A stretch of 64,000 nt of DNA from Flavobacterium quisquiliarum (GCF_019308285.1 NZ_WWEM01000031.1:496001-560000), one strand, 5' to 3'. Shown: positions 10,055 to 19,787, counted from the first letter of the stretch. Notes: generated by a model from the sequence alone, not told the origin. Numbers and translations: made by a program.

Positions 10055-11278
10055 ATGCAAGCAAAAGATTTACTGCAGTTAGCAGACCAATTTGGAAGTC
10101 CATTGTATGTTTACGATGCCGAAAAAATCCAATCTCAGTACAACAGGTTAACTAAAGCTTTCTCTAAGGTAGAAAACTTAAGAGTTAATTACGCCATGAA
10201 GGCATTGTCTAACGTTGCGATTCTTCAGTTATTAAAGAACATGGGGTCTGGTTTAGATACTGTATCAATTCAGGAAGTTCAGTTAGGACTTCATGCTGGC
10301 TATGAACCCGAAAGAATTTTCTTTACACCAAACGGCGTTTCTCTTGAAGAAATCGAAGAAGTTGCCGCAATGGGCGTACAAATCAATATCGACAATTTAT
10401 CTATTTTAGAGCAATTCGGAACAAAACATCCACATATTCCGGTATGTATTCGTATCAATCCACACGTAATGGCGGGTGGAAATGCAAATATTTCTGTTGG
10501 ACATATCGATAGTAAATTCGGAATTTCTGTTCACCAGATTCCGCATATCTTGCGAATTGTCGAAAATACAAAAATGAGCATTGTTGGAATTCACATGCAC
10601 ACAGGATCAGATATCTTAGATATCGAAGTATTCTTGTATGCTGCTGAAATCTTGTTCGATACCGCTAAACATTTCAAAGATTTACAATTCTTAGATTTCG
10701 GAAGCGGCTTCAAAGTTCCTTACAAAAAAGACGATATCGAAACAGACATCGAAGAATTAGGTAAAAAATTATCTAAAAGATTCAATGCTTTCTGTGCTGA
10801 ATACGGAAGAGATTTAACGTTGATTTTCGAACCAGGAAAATTCTTGGTAAGTGAAGCAGGTCATTTCTTAGTAAAAGTAAACGTAGTAAAACAAACGACT
10901 TCAACAGTTTTCGCTGGAATCGATAGTGGTTTCAATCACTTAATTCGTCCAATGTTTTACGGATCTTCACACCATATCGAAAACATCTCGAACCCGAAAG
11001 GAAAAGAGCGTTTTTACTCTGTTGTAGGATACATTTGCGAGACTGATACTTTTGCCAACAACCGCAGAATCGCAGAAATCACTGAAGGTGACATTTTAGA
11101 GTTCAGAAACGCAGGAGCATATTGTTTCTCAATGTCTTCAAACTACAACTCAAGATACAAACCAGCTGAGGTTTTATGGATGAACGGTCAGGGAATCTTA
11201 ATTCGCCAAGCCGAAACATTCGAAGATTTACTTAAAAATCAAATTCCGTTACCAGAAGAAGTTGCTGCTACGGTTTAA
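10055..11278 (+). CDS. lysA: Diaminopimelate decarboxylase
   Basis: This 407-residue PLP enzyme of the alanine-racemase-fold class decarboxylates meso-diaminopimelate to L-lysine, the last step of lysine biosynthesis. The PLP lysine is in NYAMKALSN (about residue 49). Other family signatures are HMHTGSD near residue 185, EPGKFLVSEAG near 263 and CETDTF near 329, where Cys and Glu contribute to substrate binding. The open frame runs back to 9866, but that part is repeat DNA and contains the promoter, so ATG 10055 is used; it gives a family-typical N-terminus (probable MQAKDLLQLADQFG). Confidence 0.96.
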   Translation: MQAKDLLQLADQFGSPLYVYDAEKIQSQYNRLTKAFSKVENLRVNYAMKALSNVAILQLLKNMGSGLDTVSIQEVQLGLHAGYEPERIFFTPNGVSLEEIEEVAAMGVQINIDNLSILEQFGTKHPHIPVCIRINPHVMAGGNANISVGHIDSKFGISVHQIPHILRIVENTKMSIVGIHMHTGSDILDIEVFLYAAEILFDTAKHFKDLQFLDFGSGFKVPYKKDDIETDIEELGKKLSKRFNAFCAEYGRDLTLIFEPGKFLVSEAGHFLVKVNVVKQTTSTVFAGIDSGFNHLIRPMFYGSSHHIENISNPKGKERFYSVVGYICETDTFANNRRIAEITEGDILEFRNAGAYCFSMSSNYNSRYKPAEVLWMNGQGILIRQAETFEDLLKNQIPLPEEVAATV

Positions 11279-11308
11279 CAATAGAAAAAAAAGGAATATC
11301 ACCGAAGT

Positions 11309-11338
11309 CCCGTTTCTTAATTGAGACGGGATTTTTTT
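11309..11338 (+). terminator. Terminator after lysA
   Basis: CCCGTTTC pairs with GAGACGGG across a 6-base loop, followed by a T7 run, 31 bp after the lysA stop. Confidence 0.9.
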
Positions 11339-11470
11339 ATTGTAGATTTTTGAGTTTGGATTTTAAATTTATGCTTTCTGGCGAAGGAGAAATCTTCGCA
11401 AATAACTCCATAAAGTCTCGAATTAAAATTTATTTAATACCTTTCCTTATCCTATTACAAAACCTCTTAA

Positions 11471-12004
11471 ATGAACTTTGAAGTACTTAATATACGTAAA
11501 ATAGAAGCTGTGACTGGGAATTTCAAATTACATGAAGACTATATTCTTTCATACGATCATTTTGATGGATGGACTCAAAGATTATTAAACTTAGGAATTT
11601 ATATTGATATCATTTTTGAATGTAAAGTTAAATTACATTTTCGCGATAGAAATATGGAAAAGTTCGAAAAACAATTTGAATGCGAAATACCTTTTGAAAT
11701 TAAGAACATAATTTTAAAAGTCCTAAATCTCGACCACGTATTATTAAAGCATTATTATGCTGATATGGCTATGGAAGACATGGGTCATGAAGATATTGTT
11801 ATAAATCATAATGGTGTATCTCATAATATTGGAATAGGTATTTTATTGAAAAAGCCACGAGCAGAAAATCCATCAGAAAATTTATTTTTTGATTTAATTC
11901 AACTTTTGGAAAAGTGGCAGGAAGAAATCTATAATGAATGTTTAACGGAATTAACGCCATCCAGTCAAATTCCCATTGATCAAAAGCGTAAACGAAGAAA
12001 ATAA
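11471..12004 (+). CDS. Hypothetical protein, 177 aa
   Basis: I do not recognise this protein. It has no signal peptide or membrane segment and is rich in charged residues. The middle contains an HxxDM/MGHED-type acidic-His stretch (about residues 95-110), and the C-terminus ends in a basic tail, KRKRRK. It lies alone between the lysA terminator and an RDD gene, with 190-200 bp gaps on both sides. It is probably cytosolic. The reading frame has no overlapping alternative and its base usage resembles its neighbours, so it is likely real. Confidence 0.65.
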   Translation: MNFEVLNIRKIEAVTGNFKLHEDYILSYDHFDGWTQRLLNLGIYIDIIFECKVKLHFRDRNMEKFEKQFECEIPFEIKNIILKVLNLDHVLLKHYYADMAMEDMGHEDIVINHNGVSHNIGIGILLKKPRAENPSENLFFDLIQLLEKWQEEIYNECLTELTPSSQIPIDQKRKRRK

Positions 12005-12201
12005 AATCTTTTAATTTCTATCAGAAAAAACACGACTTTATTAGATATAAAAGTATTTAACAAAAAATCCCATTTTCTCCCAATTACTATTTTGTAAAAA
12101 AAATAAATACCTTTGGAATTATTCAAAAAAAATCTCAATAATATAAACTTACAAAAGCACAAATAACATTTTATTTTGTGCTTTTTTTAAATCAACCCCA
12201 A

Positions 12202-12663
12202 ATGATCCCAGAAAAAATAGCCACTAAACCAAATCTTACAAAACGAATTCTTGCAGGATTAATTGATTATACATTATTGATTGGGGTCACTATCGTCATG
12301 TTTATTTATTTTGGAGAAAAAGTCCAAAACAACTATGAACTTCATGATTTTCCAGCATTAGCAAACGCATTAATATGGTTTGGATATCTAATAGGTTTTG
12401 AAGTAAAATTTGGAGGAACTCTTGGAAATCTTGTGTTTGATTTACAAGTTGTTTCTATAAAAGACAACAATTCCACAAGTTTAACTTTAGGACAATCCTT
12501 TATAAGACATTTATTCGATTTTTTTGATCTCTGGTTTTTTGGATTATTGGCAATATTGCTAATCAAAAACACTAAATATAACCAAAGACTTGGAGATTTA
12601 TGCGCTCAAACAATTGTAATTGACACAAAAGACGACCAACAATTTTATAAACGCTTTATTTAG
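12202..12663 (+). CDS. RDD family membrane protein
   Basis: This 153-residue inner-membrane protein has the RDD-family features: an Arg in the first helix region (TKRILAGLIDY), the following Asp, hydrophobic segments at about 20-36, 50-65 and 105-125, and the terminal RLGDLCAQTIVI signature. The family is of mixed or unknown function (some members are Na+/H+ antiporter-like). A TTG start at 12178 would add eight residues, but the ATG at 12202 gives the normal N-terminus. It is probably a stand-alone gene. Confidence 0.8.
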   Translation: MIPEKIATKPNLTKRILAGLIDYTLLIGVTIVMFIYFGEKVQNNYELHDFPALANALIWFGYLIGFEVKFGGTLGNLVFDLQVVSIKDNNSTSLTLGQSFIRHLFDFFDLWFFGLLAILLIKNTKYNQRLGDLCAQTIVIDTKDDQQFYKRFI

Positions 12664-12729
12664 AAATAAAAATATTTTCACATCCAAAAATCAACAATTC
12701 AATTGTAATTACGCTTCTATCAGTTAACT

Positions 12730-13026
12730 ATGAAAATCATACTACGAATATTATTTTTTATTGGACTTTTTCTTTTTATAGGCAGTTATTTCATTAGCCC
12801 TTATATTATCAATGATGGCCCGTACATCGTAGTTGATGCGGACAGTGTCGGATTTTTAAAAATGTTATATATCATCACTAGCACTATTTTCGGATATTTA
12901 TCTTTTTCATTCCTTAAAGTTTTTAAAAATAAAATCTATTTGACTTTTTGCTTTATTTTCCTTGCCTTGAGTTTACTATTTTTGGCCAAAATGTTTTTTT
13001 ATTTTGACACTTTTTTAGACTCATAA
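12730..13026 (+). CDS. Small membrane protein, 98 aa
   Basis: No family is recognised. Three hydrophobic segments (about residues 4-24, 38-58 and 70-90) with Lys/Asn-rich turns predict a small polytopic inner-membrane protein. It lies 66 bp downstream of the RDD gene on the same strand and may be cotranscribed with it. Confidence 0.6.
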   Translation: MKIILRILFFIGLFLFIGSYFISPYIINDGPYIVVDADSVGFLKMLYIITSTIFGYLSFSFLKVFKNKIYLTFCFIFLALSLLFLAKMFFYFDTFLDS

Positions 13027-13101
13027 TCTGATTTTCAAAATGAAAAGAAAACTCAATTAAAAATCCTATTTTTAACATCCCAAATCAAATCCAAAAAATA
13101 A

Positions 13102-13554
13102 ATGAAACCTACAATTCTTCTATTAACATTGTTTTTTCTATCTGCAACAAACTCATTCAGTCAAACTTTAGCCGATTTAAAACTAAAACCAAAAGAAATT
13201 CCAAAAGGCGGTTATATGGTTAGCGACGGTAATGTTTGCATTACACCACAAGCCTGCTCTTTTTATAATGATATTGAAACGTATAGCAACATTGTTGGAA
13301 CTATAAAAAGTAAAGCGATTCAAAGTTTTAAAAGCAAAGCAGATCGTGGTTCTATTATGTATTTTGAGTTTGATCATGTTTTTAAGGGTGATCGTTTCCT
13401 GCAAGGTTTACTTTGGGGAAAAGCAGGCGAACCAACGGATGAGCATCCGGAAGAATATATTGCGAAAGGTAAATTTTTAGTAATTTGGAGCTTGAAGGCA
13501 GATAGTCCGTTAAAGGAAAAATCTGAAACTAAAGTGGAAGCTATTTTAGAGTAA
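13102..13554 (+). CDS. Secreted hypothetical protein, 150 aa
   Basis: A clear Sec signal peptide (residues 1-20, ending NSFSQ) precedes a small soluble domain with two cysteines (near residues 50 and 55, in CITPQAC). It is expected in the periplasm or outside the cell. No family is recognised. It is part of a same-strand run of small envelope genes. Confidence 0.6.
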   Translation: MKPTILLLTLFFLSATNSFSQTLADLKLKPKEIPKGGYMVSDGNVCITPQACSFYNDIETYSNIVGTIKSKAIQSFKSKADRGSIMYFEFDHVFKGDRFLQGLLWGKAGEPTDEHPEEYIAKGKFLVIWSLKADSPLKEKSETKVEAILE

Positions 13555-13611
13555 ATCCTAATCTTCGCTTCATTTTAAATGCTTAATTTTGCTTCATAAA
13601 AACATTACAAA

Positions 13612-13974
13612 ATGAAACCACAAATACGAATTCTAATTTATTCTATACTTTTCTTTTTATATCTTACTTCTACGCACCTACTACTTGAATTAAACGAAAA
13701 AATCAAAGGAGATCCGTTTGTAACTTTAGGAGTTGGTTTCGGCATTTTGAATCTTATTTATGCTTTTACAGCACTAAAATGGAAACCTTTACTTAATGTG
13801 CTTTGTGCTGTAGCAATTGCCGCTTTAGCAATGTTTCTCGCTTTACAGTTTACCAATTTACATCTGTTTGTCAATTACGATCCTTATCAAGTTAAAACTG
13901 CCATTTTTGCCAATGCTGTTTTCTCCATTATTTTTTGGGAGATTGTGTATCAGGTGAAGATTAGGAAGTCATAA
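13612..13974 (+). CDS. Small membrane protein, 120 aa
   Basis: Four hydrophobic helices (about residues 7-24, 38-55, 60-80 and 98-114) make this a likely four-helix inner-membrane protein. No motif links it to a named family. It lies 57 bp after the secreted 150-residue protein and is followed by a nested palindromic element. Confidence 0.6.
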   Translation: MKPQIRILIYSILFFLYLTSTHLLLELNEKIKGDPFVTLGVGFGILNLIYAFTALKWKPLLNVLCAVAIAALAMFLALQFTNLHLFVNYDPYQVKTAIFANAVFSIIFWEIVYQVKIRKS

Positions 13975-13986
13975 AAAATCAATATC

Positions 13987-14112
13987 AATTGCCTCCAGCT
14001 TTTGGAGGTAAATAAAAGTCTTTCAAATAGGGCTTTAGTCAAACTTATATTTTTTTGGCTAAAGCCCTATTTTTTTTCCTACACATCCCTCCAGCTAAAG
14101 CTGGAAGCAATT
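13987..14112. repeat. Nested double-hairpin intergenic element
   Basis: Outer arms AATTGCCTCCAGCT (13987-14000) and AGCTGGAAGCAATT (14099-14112) are complementary at 13 of 14 positions. Inside them lies a perfect 13-bp pair, AATAGGGCTTTAG (14026-14038) and CTAAAGCCCTATT (14059-14071). Each outer arm also folds locally (CTCCAGCTTTTGGAG; TCCAGCTAAAGCTGGA). The 126-bp unit looks like a MITE-like or REP-like element rather than a simple terminator, though the inner stem, followed by T8, could stop transcription. Confidence 0.75.
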
Positions 14113-14214
14113 CATTTTAAAACTCTTTCTTTAAAGCTTAATGAATTTCATGAGCATAAAAACATTTAAAAATAATTCACTAGATTTACTCATAAGCAGT
14201 TAAAAATCAAACTT

Positions 14215-15369
14215 ATGAAACGACAACCATCCATAGACATTGTTCGAGGAATTGTAATGATTATTATGGCTCTGGATCATGTTCGAGATTTGATGCATGT
14301 TGATTCGATTACGCAAAGTCCAACCGATTTAACAACTACTTCTCCTTTGTTATTTTTTACGCGTTTTGTTACTCATTTGTGTGCACCAACATTTGTTTTT
14401 CTGGCAGGAACTTCGGTTTATCTTTCACTTCAAAATAAAAATAACCTATCCAAAACGAGAACCTTTTTATTGAAAAGAGGACTTTGGCTGCTTGTACTAG
14501 AATTTACAATTGTTAATTTTGGATTGTTCTTCGATATTGGTTTTCATTCCATTTTATTTGAAGTGATAGCCACGATAGGTTTTGGTTTTATCATTTTAAG
14601 TTTACTGCTCAAAATCCGCTCTCAAACATTGGGCTTTATCGGACTGTTTATACTCTTTTTCCACAATCTCTTACCGCTTATTCCTTTTTCCGAAAATTCA
14701 ATTATAAAAACGGTTTCAAAACCGTTTCTTAGTCCAACTGTATTTCCCTTTTCAGGAAGAGCATTTATTATGGGATATCCGCCAATTCCGTGGCTTGGAA
14801 TTATGCTGGTTGGTTTTGCAACAGGACAATTCTTTGAATTGGCTGAAGAAAAAAGAAAAATACTATTCACCAAAATTGGTTTGAGTGCTTTAGCATTGTT
14901 TACCATAATTCGGTTTGTTAATATTTACGGAGATCCTGCTTTATGGACAACACAAAAAAATGCCGCTTTTAGCTTTTTGTCATTTATGAATGTAACTAAA
15001 TATCCTCCTTCACTCCTATTCTGTTTAGTTACTTTGGGCATTATGTTTTTGCTTCTTGCTTTTGCGGAAAAACTCCCAATCAGAATCCAAAAAGTGGCTT
15101 TAGTTTACGGAAAAGTGCCTTTGTTTTATTTTGTCGTTCATTTTTATGTCATTCATATCCTAACACTTCTTATGCTTTTTACGCAAGGTTTCAGCTTTTC
15201 GCAATTTGAAACAGGAACTTTTGGAAGACCAAAAGGAATGAAAAGCGGTTTCCCTCTGTGGACAATTTATCTCATTTGGATTTTCGTTGTGGCTCTTCTA
15301 TACAAACCTTGTCAATGGTATGGAAAATATAAAGCTGAAAATCAGCATTGGTGGTTGAAGTACATTTAG
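14215..15369 (+). CDS. HGSNAT-like/DUF1624 multi-pass membrane protein
   Basis: This 384-residue protein opens with RQPSIDIVRGIVMIIMALDH, the signature of the heparan-alpha-glucosaminide N-acetyltransferase catalytic family (formerly DUF1624), with the conserved Asp-His pair in the first helix. About ten hydrophobic helices follow. Members are thought to move acyl groups across the inner membrane; the bacterial substrate is unknown. It stands alone in its strand run, and a repeat element lies just upstream. Confidence 0.8.
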   Translation: MKRQPSIDIVRGIVMIIMALDHVRDLMHVDSITQSPTDLTTTSPLLFFTRFVTHLCAPTFVFLAGTSVYLSLQNKNNLSKTRTFLLKRGLWLLVLEFTIVNFGLFFDIGFHSILFEVIATIGFGFIILSLLLKIRSQTLGFIGLFILFFHNLLPLIPFSENSIIKTVSKPFLSPTVFPFSGRAFIMGYPPIPWLGIMLVGFATGQFFELAEEKRKILFTKIGLSALALFTIIRFVNIYGDPALWTTQKNAAFSFLSFMNVTKYPPSLLFCLVTLGIMFLLLAFAEKLPIRIQKVALVYGKVPLFYFVVHFYVIHILTLLMLFTQGFSFSQFETGTFGRPKGMKSGFPLWTIYLIWIFVVALLYKPCQWYGKYKAENQHWWLKYI

Positions 15370-15493
15370 AATCAATTCAAAAATTAAGAATTGCAAGCTT
15401 TACTTTTTTATTAAAAGAGTAAAAAAATAATTATGTTTTGTACGTATTTTTTTATATTAGCATTTTGAATTTTCTAAGCCAAAATCACTTACA

Positions 15494-16261
15494 ATGAAAA
15501 AACTACAATTAATTGTTCTGACAGTTTTTCTTTCTGCTTTAAACGCTTCTTTTTCTCAGTCAAAACCAAAACAAACTGTACCTTCAAGAGAAGTTGTTGA
15601 AGAATTTTATGATGCCATTTTTGCCAATAATACACAAAAGGCATTAAAAATGATTGGCACTAAATTTCCAGCAAACTATGAGCCAAGCAATAAAATAGCA
15701 CCAATGCAGGCGGCGATCTGGCAAAATAATCTCACACTGGTTAAAGCTCTTGTAGAAGGCGGAGCAGTTATCAATAAGCCAAAAAGTGATGAATCTTATA
15801 TTGAAACTGCAGCTGAAAAAGGCACCTTAGAAATAGTTAAGTATTTAATCCAAAAAGGAGGTAATATAACCAATTCAAAAGCTTTTAATACGGCAGGTTT
15901 CAGTCATTTTTATGACTGTGCAAAACTATTGCTCTTAAAAGGCGCAAATCAGGAAAAAGGAGATATCAGAGGTAAACTCTGGGTATTTGAACAAGCTGTA
16001 CGAAAATCGGATTATGAGATTTTGAATGCCTTAAAGTTAGATAAAGCCGAACTAGACTCTAATAATTATGATGGAGAAACTGCCCTAATAATTGCTGTAA
16101 AAAAGAATAATATCGAAATGGTAAAATACCTCTTAAAAAAAGGTGTTGATAAAAACAAACCGGAGACATTTGATGCTGGAGACGATATCTCGTATGGAAA
16201 AAAACCTGTTCAAATTGCTGTAAAAATGAAATTTACAGAAATTGCAAAACTGCTGAAATAA
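15494..16261 (+). CDS. Secreted ankyrin-repeat protein
   Basis: The protein has 255 residues and a signal peptide (residues 1-21, ending SFSQ). Ankyrin-like repeats follow: helix pairs of the form AIWQNNLTLVKALVEGGAVIN, IETAAEKGTLEIVKYLIQKG, and near the C-terminus ALIIAVKKNNIEMVKYLLKKG. Ankyrin repeats bind proteins, and in the periplasm of Bacteroidota such proteins are often solitary with unknown partners. It starts a long same-strand run of exported proteins. Confidence 0.8.
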   Translation: MKKLQLIVLTVFLSALNASFSQSKPKQTVPSREVVEEFYDAIFANNTQKALKMIGTKFPANYEPSNKIAPMQAAIWQNNLTLVKALVEGGAVINKPKSDESYIETAAEKGTLEIVKYLIQKGGNITNSKAFNTAGFSHFYDCAKLLLLKGANQEKGDIRGKLWVFEQAVRKSDYEILNALKLDKAELDSNNYDGETALIIAVKKNNIEMVKYLLKKGVDKNKPETFDAGDDISYGKKPVQIAVKMKFTEIAKLLK

Positions 16262-16331
16262 TTTTTTTTGAATAAAAAACCAGTTCTAATCATCGCTTAT
16301 CACAATACGCGTTTAAAATGATAATCAAAAA

Positions 16332-16898
16332 TTGAACAAAAAAACAATAATTGCACTTACAGCTATATTCATTATTATTATAATTTTTAATAATGTTTAC
16401 ACAAAAAACCCAGATAAAGAAGGTTATGAAGGAGATCTGGTTCCAATTCAAAAAGAAATTAAAAACATTGCTGGGTATGAAAGAGCTACACACTTAATTC
16501 TGAAAAACTGGAGCAAGATTTATCACGAAATAAATCATCCGAACAAAAAGAACAGAGGTTCTCTTATGATAAAATATAGTATTATTGATAGTCTCCGGCA
16601 AATACAAAAAGAAAGGCTAAAACTGCGATTTATTTCTGGCGAAAGCCTTTATAACATGTTAATTGAAGGCAAGGACACCACTATTATATTTGAACCATAC
16701 AGCGCAGCTGATTATTACATGAGAAGCAACACGAAGGACGAAGAGGCTGGATACACACTTTTTAAACATAATATTATTTATACGACCAAACCTCTTCAGA
16801 CATTTAAAATTGAGGACAACGATGATGATACACCCAGCGCCGTTATTAAAATTAAAGACCGCTATTATTATCGTATAAACTCTTATCTTGAATACTGA
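16332..16898 (+). CDS. Membrane-anchored hypothetical protein, 188 aa
   Basis: The frame opens with TTG at 16332; no in-frame ATG lies before the hydrophobic segment, so a TTG start is inferred. Residues 5-20 form one hydrophobic anchor, rich in Ile, and the rest is a soluble charged domain with an Asp-rich stretch (EDNDDDTP). It is probably anchored in the inner membrane and faces the periplasm. No family is recognised. Confidence 0.55.
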   Translation: MNKKTIIALTAIFIIIIIFNNVYTKNPDKEGYEGDLVPIQKEIKNIAGYERATHLILKNWSKIYHEINHPNKKNRGSLMIKYSIIDSLRQIQKERLKLRFISGESLYNMLIEGKDTTIIFEPYSAADYYMRSNTKDEEAGYTLFKHNIIYTTKPLQTFKIEDNDDDTPSAVIKIKDRYYYRINSYLEY

Positions 16899-16913
16899 AA
16901 AAAATCTTAAATT

Positions 16914-17465
16914 ATGAAAATTAGCATTCTGTTTCTATCTGCCTTAATTCTTATTTCTTGTAAAAAGGAAACCCAAACCGAAAAGCCACAAATTACTCAA
17001 AAAGATACCAGACAAATTGCTCCAAAACCTGAAACTAAAGTAGAGGAAACGGATACTATTATAATTTCTAAAAAACATAAAATCAATCAAATCGTTTGCG
17101 ATTTGGATGGTGACGGGAAAAACGAGATTGTAGAAATCGTTAGAAGTACAAATACCTACAAAAGTGGTTTGAAAATAACGTATGGAAACGGAAAAAAAAC
17201 GGATTATCTTGGATTAGGAAAAAATGTTTTAAATCAGGGATTTGACGAAATCGACTGGGCCGGAATATTTGAAAAAGCGCCAAAAGGAGAAATTGTTTGG
17301 AACAATGTAAATGATGATGGTGAAATTATGGGAGATGAAGAAATAAAAGAAGAGGACAAAATAAGACTCCCAAATGATGGAATCTTTATTCATGCCGAAG
17401 AAAGCTGCGGAGGCGGTATTATTTACCTAAAGAATGGAAAATACGACTGGATTCAGCAAGAATAA
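16914..17465 (+). CDS. Lipoprotein with EF-hand-like acidic loop, 183 aa
   Basis: A type II signal peptide with lipobox LISC (Cys16) is followed by Lys-Lys-Glu, so a mature lipoprotein is expected. After a low-complexity linker, DLDGDGKNE near residue 62 resembles a calcium-binding EF-hand-like loop (FG-GAP/dockerin style). Function is unknown. It is 15 bp downstream of the previous gene, probably in the same operon. Confidence 0.65.
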   Translation: MKISILFLSALILISCKKETQTEKPQITQKDTRQIAPKPETKVEETDTIIISKKHKINQIVCDLDGDGKNEIVEIVRSTNTYKSGLKITYGNGKKTDYLGLGKNVLNQGFDEIDWAGIFEKAPKGEIVWNNVNDDGEIMGDEEIKEEDKIRLPNDGIFIHAEESCGGGIIYLKNGKYDWIQQE

Positions 17466-17512
17466 ATTTTTCTAATTCTATAAAATTGTATAAAATTCTA
17501 AAATATTGAAAA

Positions 17513-17983
17513 ATGAAAAATGCATTAGAAATTGCCAATCGTTTTAGAGAAACTATTTTAAACGGAACCTGGATTGCCAATACCAATTACAAAGACCAAC
17601 TCGAAAATCTAGATTGGAAAATTGCTGTTACTCCTGTTCAGAATTTAAATACCATTGCGCTTCTGGCACAACATATTCATTATTATATTGAAGGAATAAA
17701 CAATGTTTTTAAAGGCGGAACACTTGACATAAAAGACAAATTCAGTTTTAACTTTCCTCCTATCTCTTCACAAGAAAACTGGGAAATGTTTTTGATACGA
17801 TTTTGGAATGCAACCGAAGAGTTTGCTTCTTTTGTTGAACAAATGTCTGACGAGAAACTAAATCAGTTTTTTGTGGACGAAAAGTATGGAAGCTACCAAA
17901 GAAATATCGACGCTATGATTGAGCACAGTTATTATCATTTAGGACAAATTGTTTTGATAAAAAAATTACTGACTAATCAATAA
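17513..17983 (+). CDS. DinB-like (DUF1572) protein
   Basis: This 156-residue all-alpha cytosolic protein has a His in AQHIHYYIEG near residue 52 and the closing EHSYYHLGQIVLIKK motif, giving the His triad typical of DinB/YfiT-like metal-binding four-helix bundles. Many DinB-like proteins are stress-induced or thiol transferases of unknown substrate. It lies inside a lipoprotein gene cluster but has no signal peptide itself. Confidence 0.75.
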   Translation: MKNALEIANRFRETILNGTWIANTNYKDQLENLDWKIAVTPVQNLNTIALLAQHIHYYIEGINNVFKGGTLDIKDKFSFNFPPISSQENWEMFLIRFWNATEEFASFVEQMSDEKLNQFFVDEKYGSYQRNIDAMIEHSYYHLGQIVLIKKLLTNQ

Positions 17984-18040
17984 CAGTTCTTCAAAACACA
18001 AACGAACTATTAATTTTTATAAGACCTCCCAGTTAAAAAA

Positions 18041-19024
18041 ATGAAGAACCTAATTTTACTTTTATCCTTATTACTAGTATTTATAAGCTGTAAGAAAGAC
18101 AAACAATCTCAGAAAAAAGAAAATAATGCTGCTGAAGACACAACCAATATTGTAGATTCTAAAAATGACAGTATCGCTTTATTAGCATTAACTAAGAAAC
18201 TTTACGAATGGGAAGAGAAAAAAAGTACCGGCAGTGATTTTAGCCCTATTGAAGATAAAAATGTCGACAGCATTTACAGCGGAATTGATATGAAGCTTCA
18301 TAAAGCTAGACTTAAAGAACTCGAAAACACTCATTTATTTTCAAAGGATTTTATTGATAACTATAATAAAATTGCATTAAAAATTGACAGTGAATTTAAA
18401 AGTGGTACTTTAAAATGGAATGTTGGCGAACTTCCTCCGTTTGGTTCTGGAGCGAGTCCGTGGTGTAATTGTCAAGATAAGCCCGATCGTTTTCTAGATA
18501 AAATCTGGATTATGCACCTTTCAATAGAAAACAACAAAGCATTCTACAATTGGAGCTGGGGCGATGGAACTGTATATAATGTTAAAGCTGTAAAAGAAAA
18601 CAACGAATGGAAAATATCATATCTGGAAGGTTTTGATTATGATAGCTTTGTCGAAAGTTTTCAGAAAACAAATGATTTTACTGGGAGATGGAAAAATGAT
18701 ATGGTTGCGCTAAATATTGGAAATAAATCGTTGGCTTTTGAATATCATGGACAGTGCGTTTACTTTTATCCGGTTCGTAAAATAAGCGATACCGAATTTG
18801 AAATGATCTGGGCCAAAGAAATGGATTGTAAATTTGATAATGGCACAGATGAAACTTTTGGGTTAAAAGAGATTCCACAGATCGGAAAGCCCTTTTCAAA
18901 ACTTACCCTTAAAAATAATATTCTACATGTTCAGTATTATTACAAAAAATGGGTAGAAAAATACAGCGAACAAGTAAGCGGTGTCTTTACTTCACAATAT
19001 GAAAAAGAACGTGAAGAATATTAA
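18041..19024 (+). CDS. Lipoprotein, 327 aa
   Basis: Lipobox FISC (about Cys17) follows a short hydrophobic segment, and the mature protein starts CKKDKQSQ with a charged, disordered linker to about residue 45. The middle holds SPWCNCQDKPDRF, and the C-terminal domain is Trp-rich and probably beta-structured. No family is recognised. It ends 25 bp before the ATG of the next lipoprotein. Confidence 0.65.
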   Translation: MKNLILLLSLLLVFISCKKDKQSQKKENNAAEDTTNIVDSKNDSIALLALTKKLYEWEEKKSTGSDFSPIEDKNVDSIYSGIDMKLHKARLKELENTHLFSKDFIDNYNKIALKIDSEFKSGTLKWNVGELPPFGSGASPWCNCQDKPDRFLDKIWIMHLSIENNKAFYNWSWGDGTVYNVKAVKENNEWKISYLEGFDYDSFVESFQKTNDFTGRWKNDMVALNIGNKSLAFEYHGQCVYFYPVRKISDTEFEMIWAKEMDCKFDNGTDETFGLKEIPQIGKPFSKLTLKNNILHVQYYYKKWVEKYSEQVSGVFTSQYEKEREEY

Positions 19025-19049
19025 TAAAAAAAAACAAAGAGAAAATCTA

Positions 19050-19787
19050 ATGAAACCATCAGCATTATTACTATTGATTCTGTTTTTATTCTCCTGCAAA
19101 AAGAATGAAGAAAAAAATGACCCAAAAATTACAAATCAAAAAGCACAAGACACCTTAAAAGTACAAACAGAAAATGATGATATCGAAAAGCTTGATACTT
19201 TAAAAATAAATTATCTCGAGCATAAAAACCTCTTAAATATTCTTACTATTCTTCCAGACAGTTGTATGAGAAGCTGGGAATGGAAAAAAACAGATAGAAT
19301 CGAATATGTCCAAAAAATAAAACAAAACAACTATACACTCCCATCAAAGGGCCATTTTTCCAGTATCGAACTTATACAACCAAATACAATACATATAGGA
19401 GTTGTTGACGGAAGCTGGATTTTGTCTATCTACAAAATAAAGCCCAATAATTACATTGTCCTAACAGATGATAAAGTAGGTGATGGAAATGAGTTTATGG
19501 CTTTCGAGTATCTAAATGGAGAATTAATTTATATACCATTCAAAGATGTATTTGATCAGTTTTTTACAACATTACTTATTAATGAAAACGATAAAAAATG
19601 CCTTGAATACTTTAAAGACAATTACATCGGTTTTGAGTATGATTTTATTGGAACCAAAAAAATACATATCACTAATTCTTTATTAGAAGAAGCCAAAAGT
19701 TGTTTTAAAGGAAACACTTTAAATTATGAATTTAACCCAGAAATGAAAAGATTCGAATTAATAAATATAGAAAATACAAAATCATGA
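19050..19787 (+). CDS. Lipoprotein, 245 aa
   Basis: The ATG at 19050 begins a type II signal peptide ending FSC with mature CKKNEEKND, and the frame upstream of it overlaps the previous gene, so this start is preferred. After a charged linker there is one soluble domain without a known motif. The stop overlaps the next ATG by four bases (ATGA), which indicates translational coupling. Confidence 0.65.
   Translation: MKPSALLLLILFLFSCKKNEEKNDPKITNQKAQDTLKVQTENDDIEKLDTLKINYLEHKNLLNILTILPDSCMRSWEWKKTDRIEYVQKIKQNNYTLPSKGHFSSIELIQPNTIHIGVVDGSWILSIYKIKPNNYIVLTDDKVGDGNEFMAFEYLNGELIYIPFKDVFDQFFTTLLINENDKKCLEYFKDNYIGFEYDFIGTKKIHITNSLLEEAKSCFKGNTLNYEFNPEMKRFELINIENTKS

Noticed and set aside
11380-11402. 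GCGAAGGAGAAATCTTCGC hairpin between lysA and the next gene
   Set aside because: It is a weak hairpin in a region already terminated upstream, with no T-run; no role is claimed.
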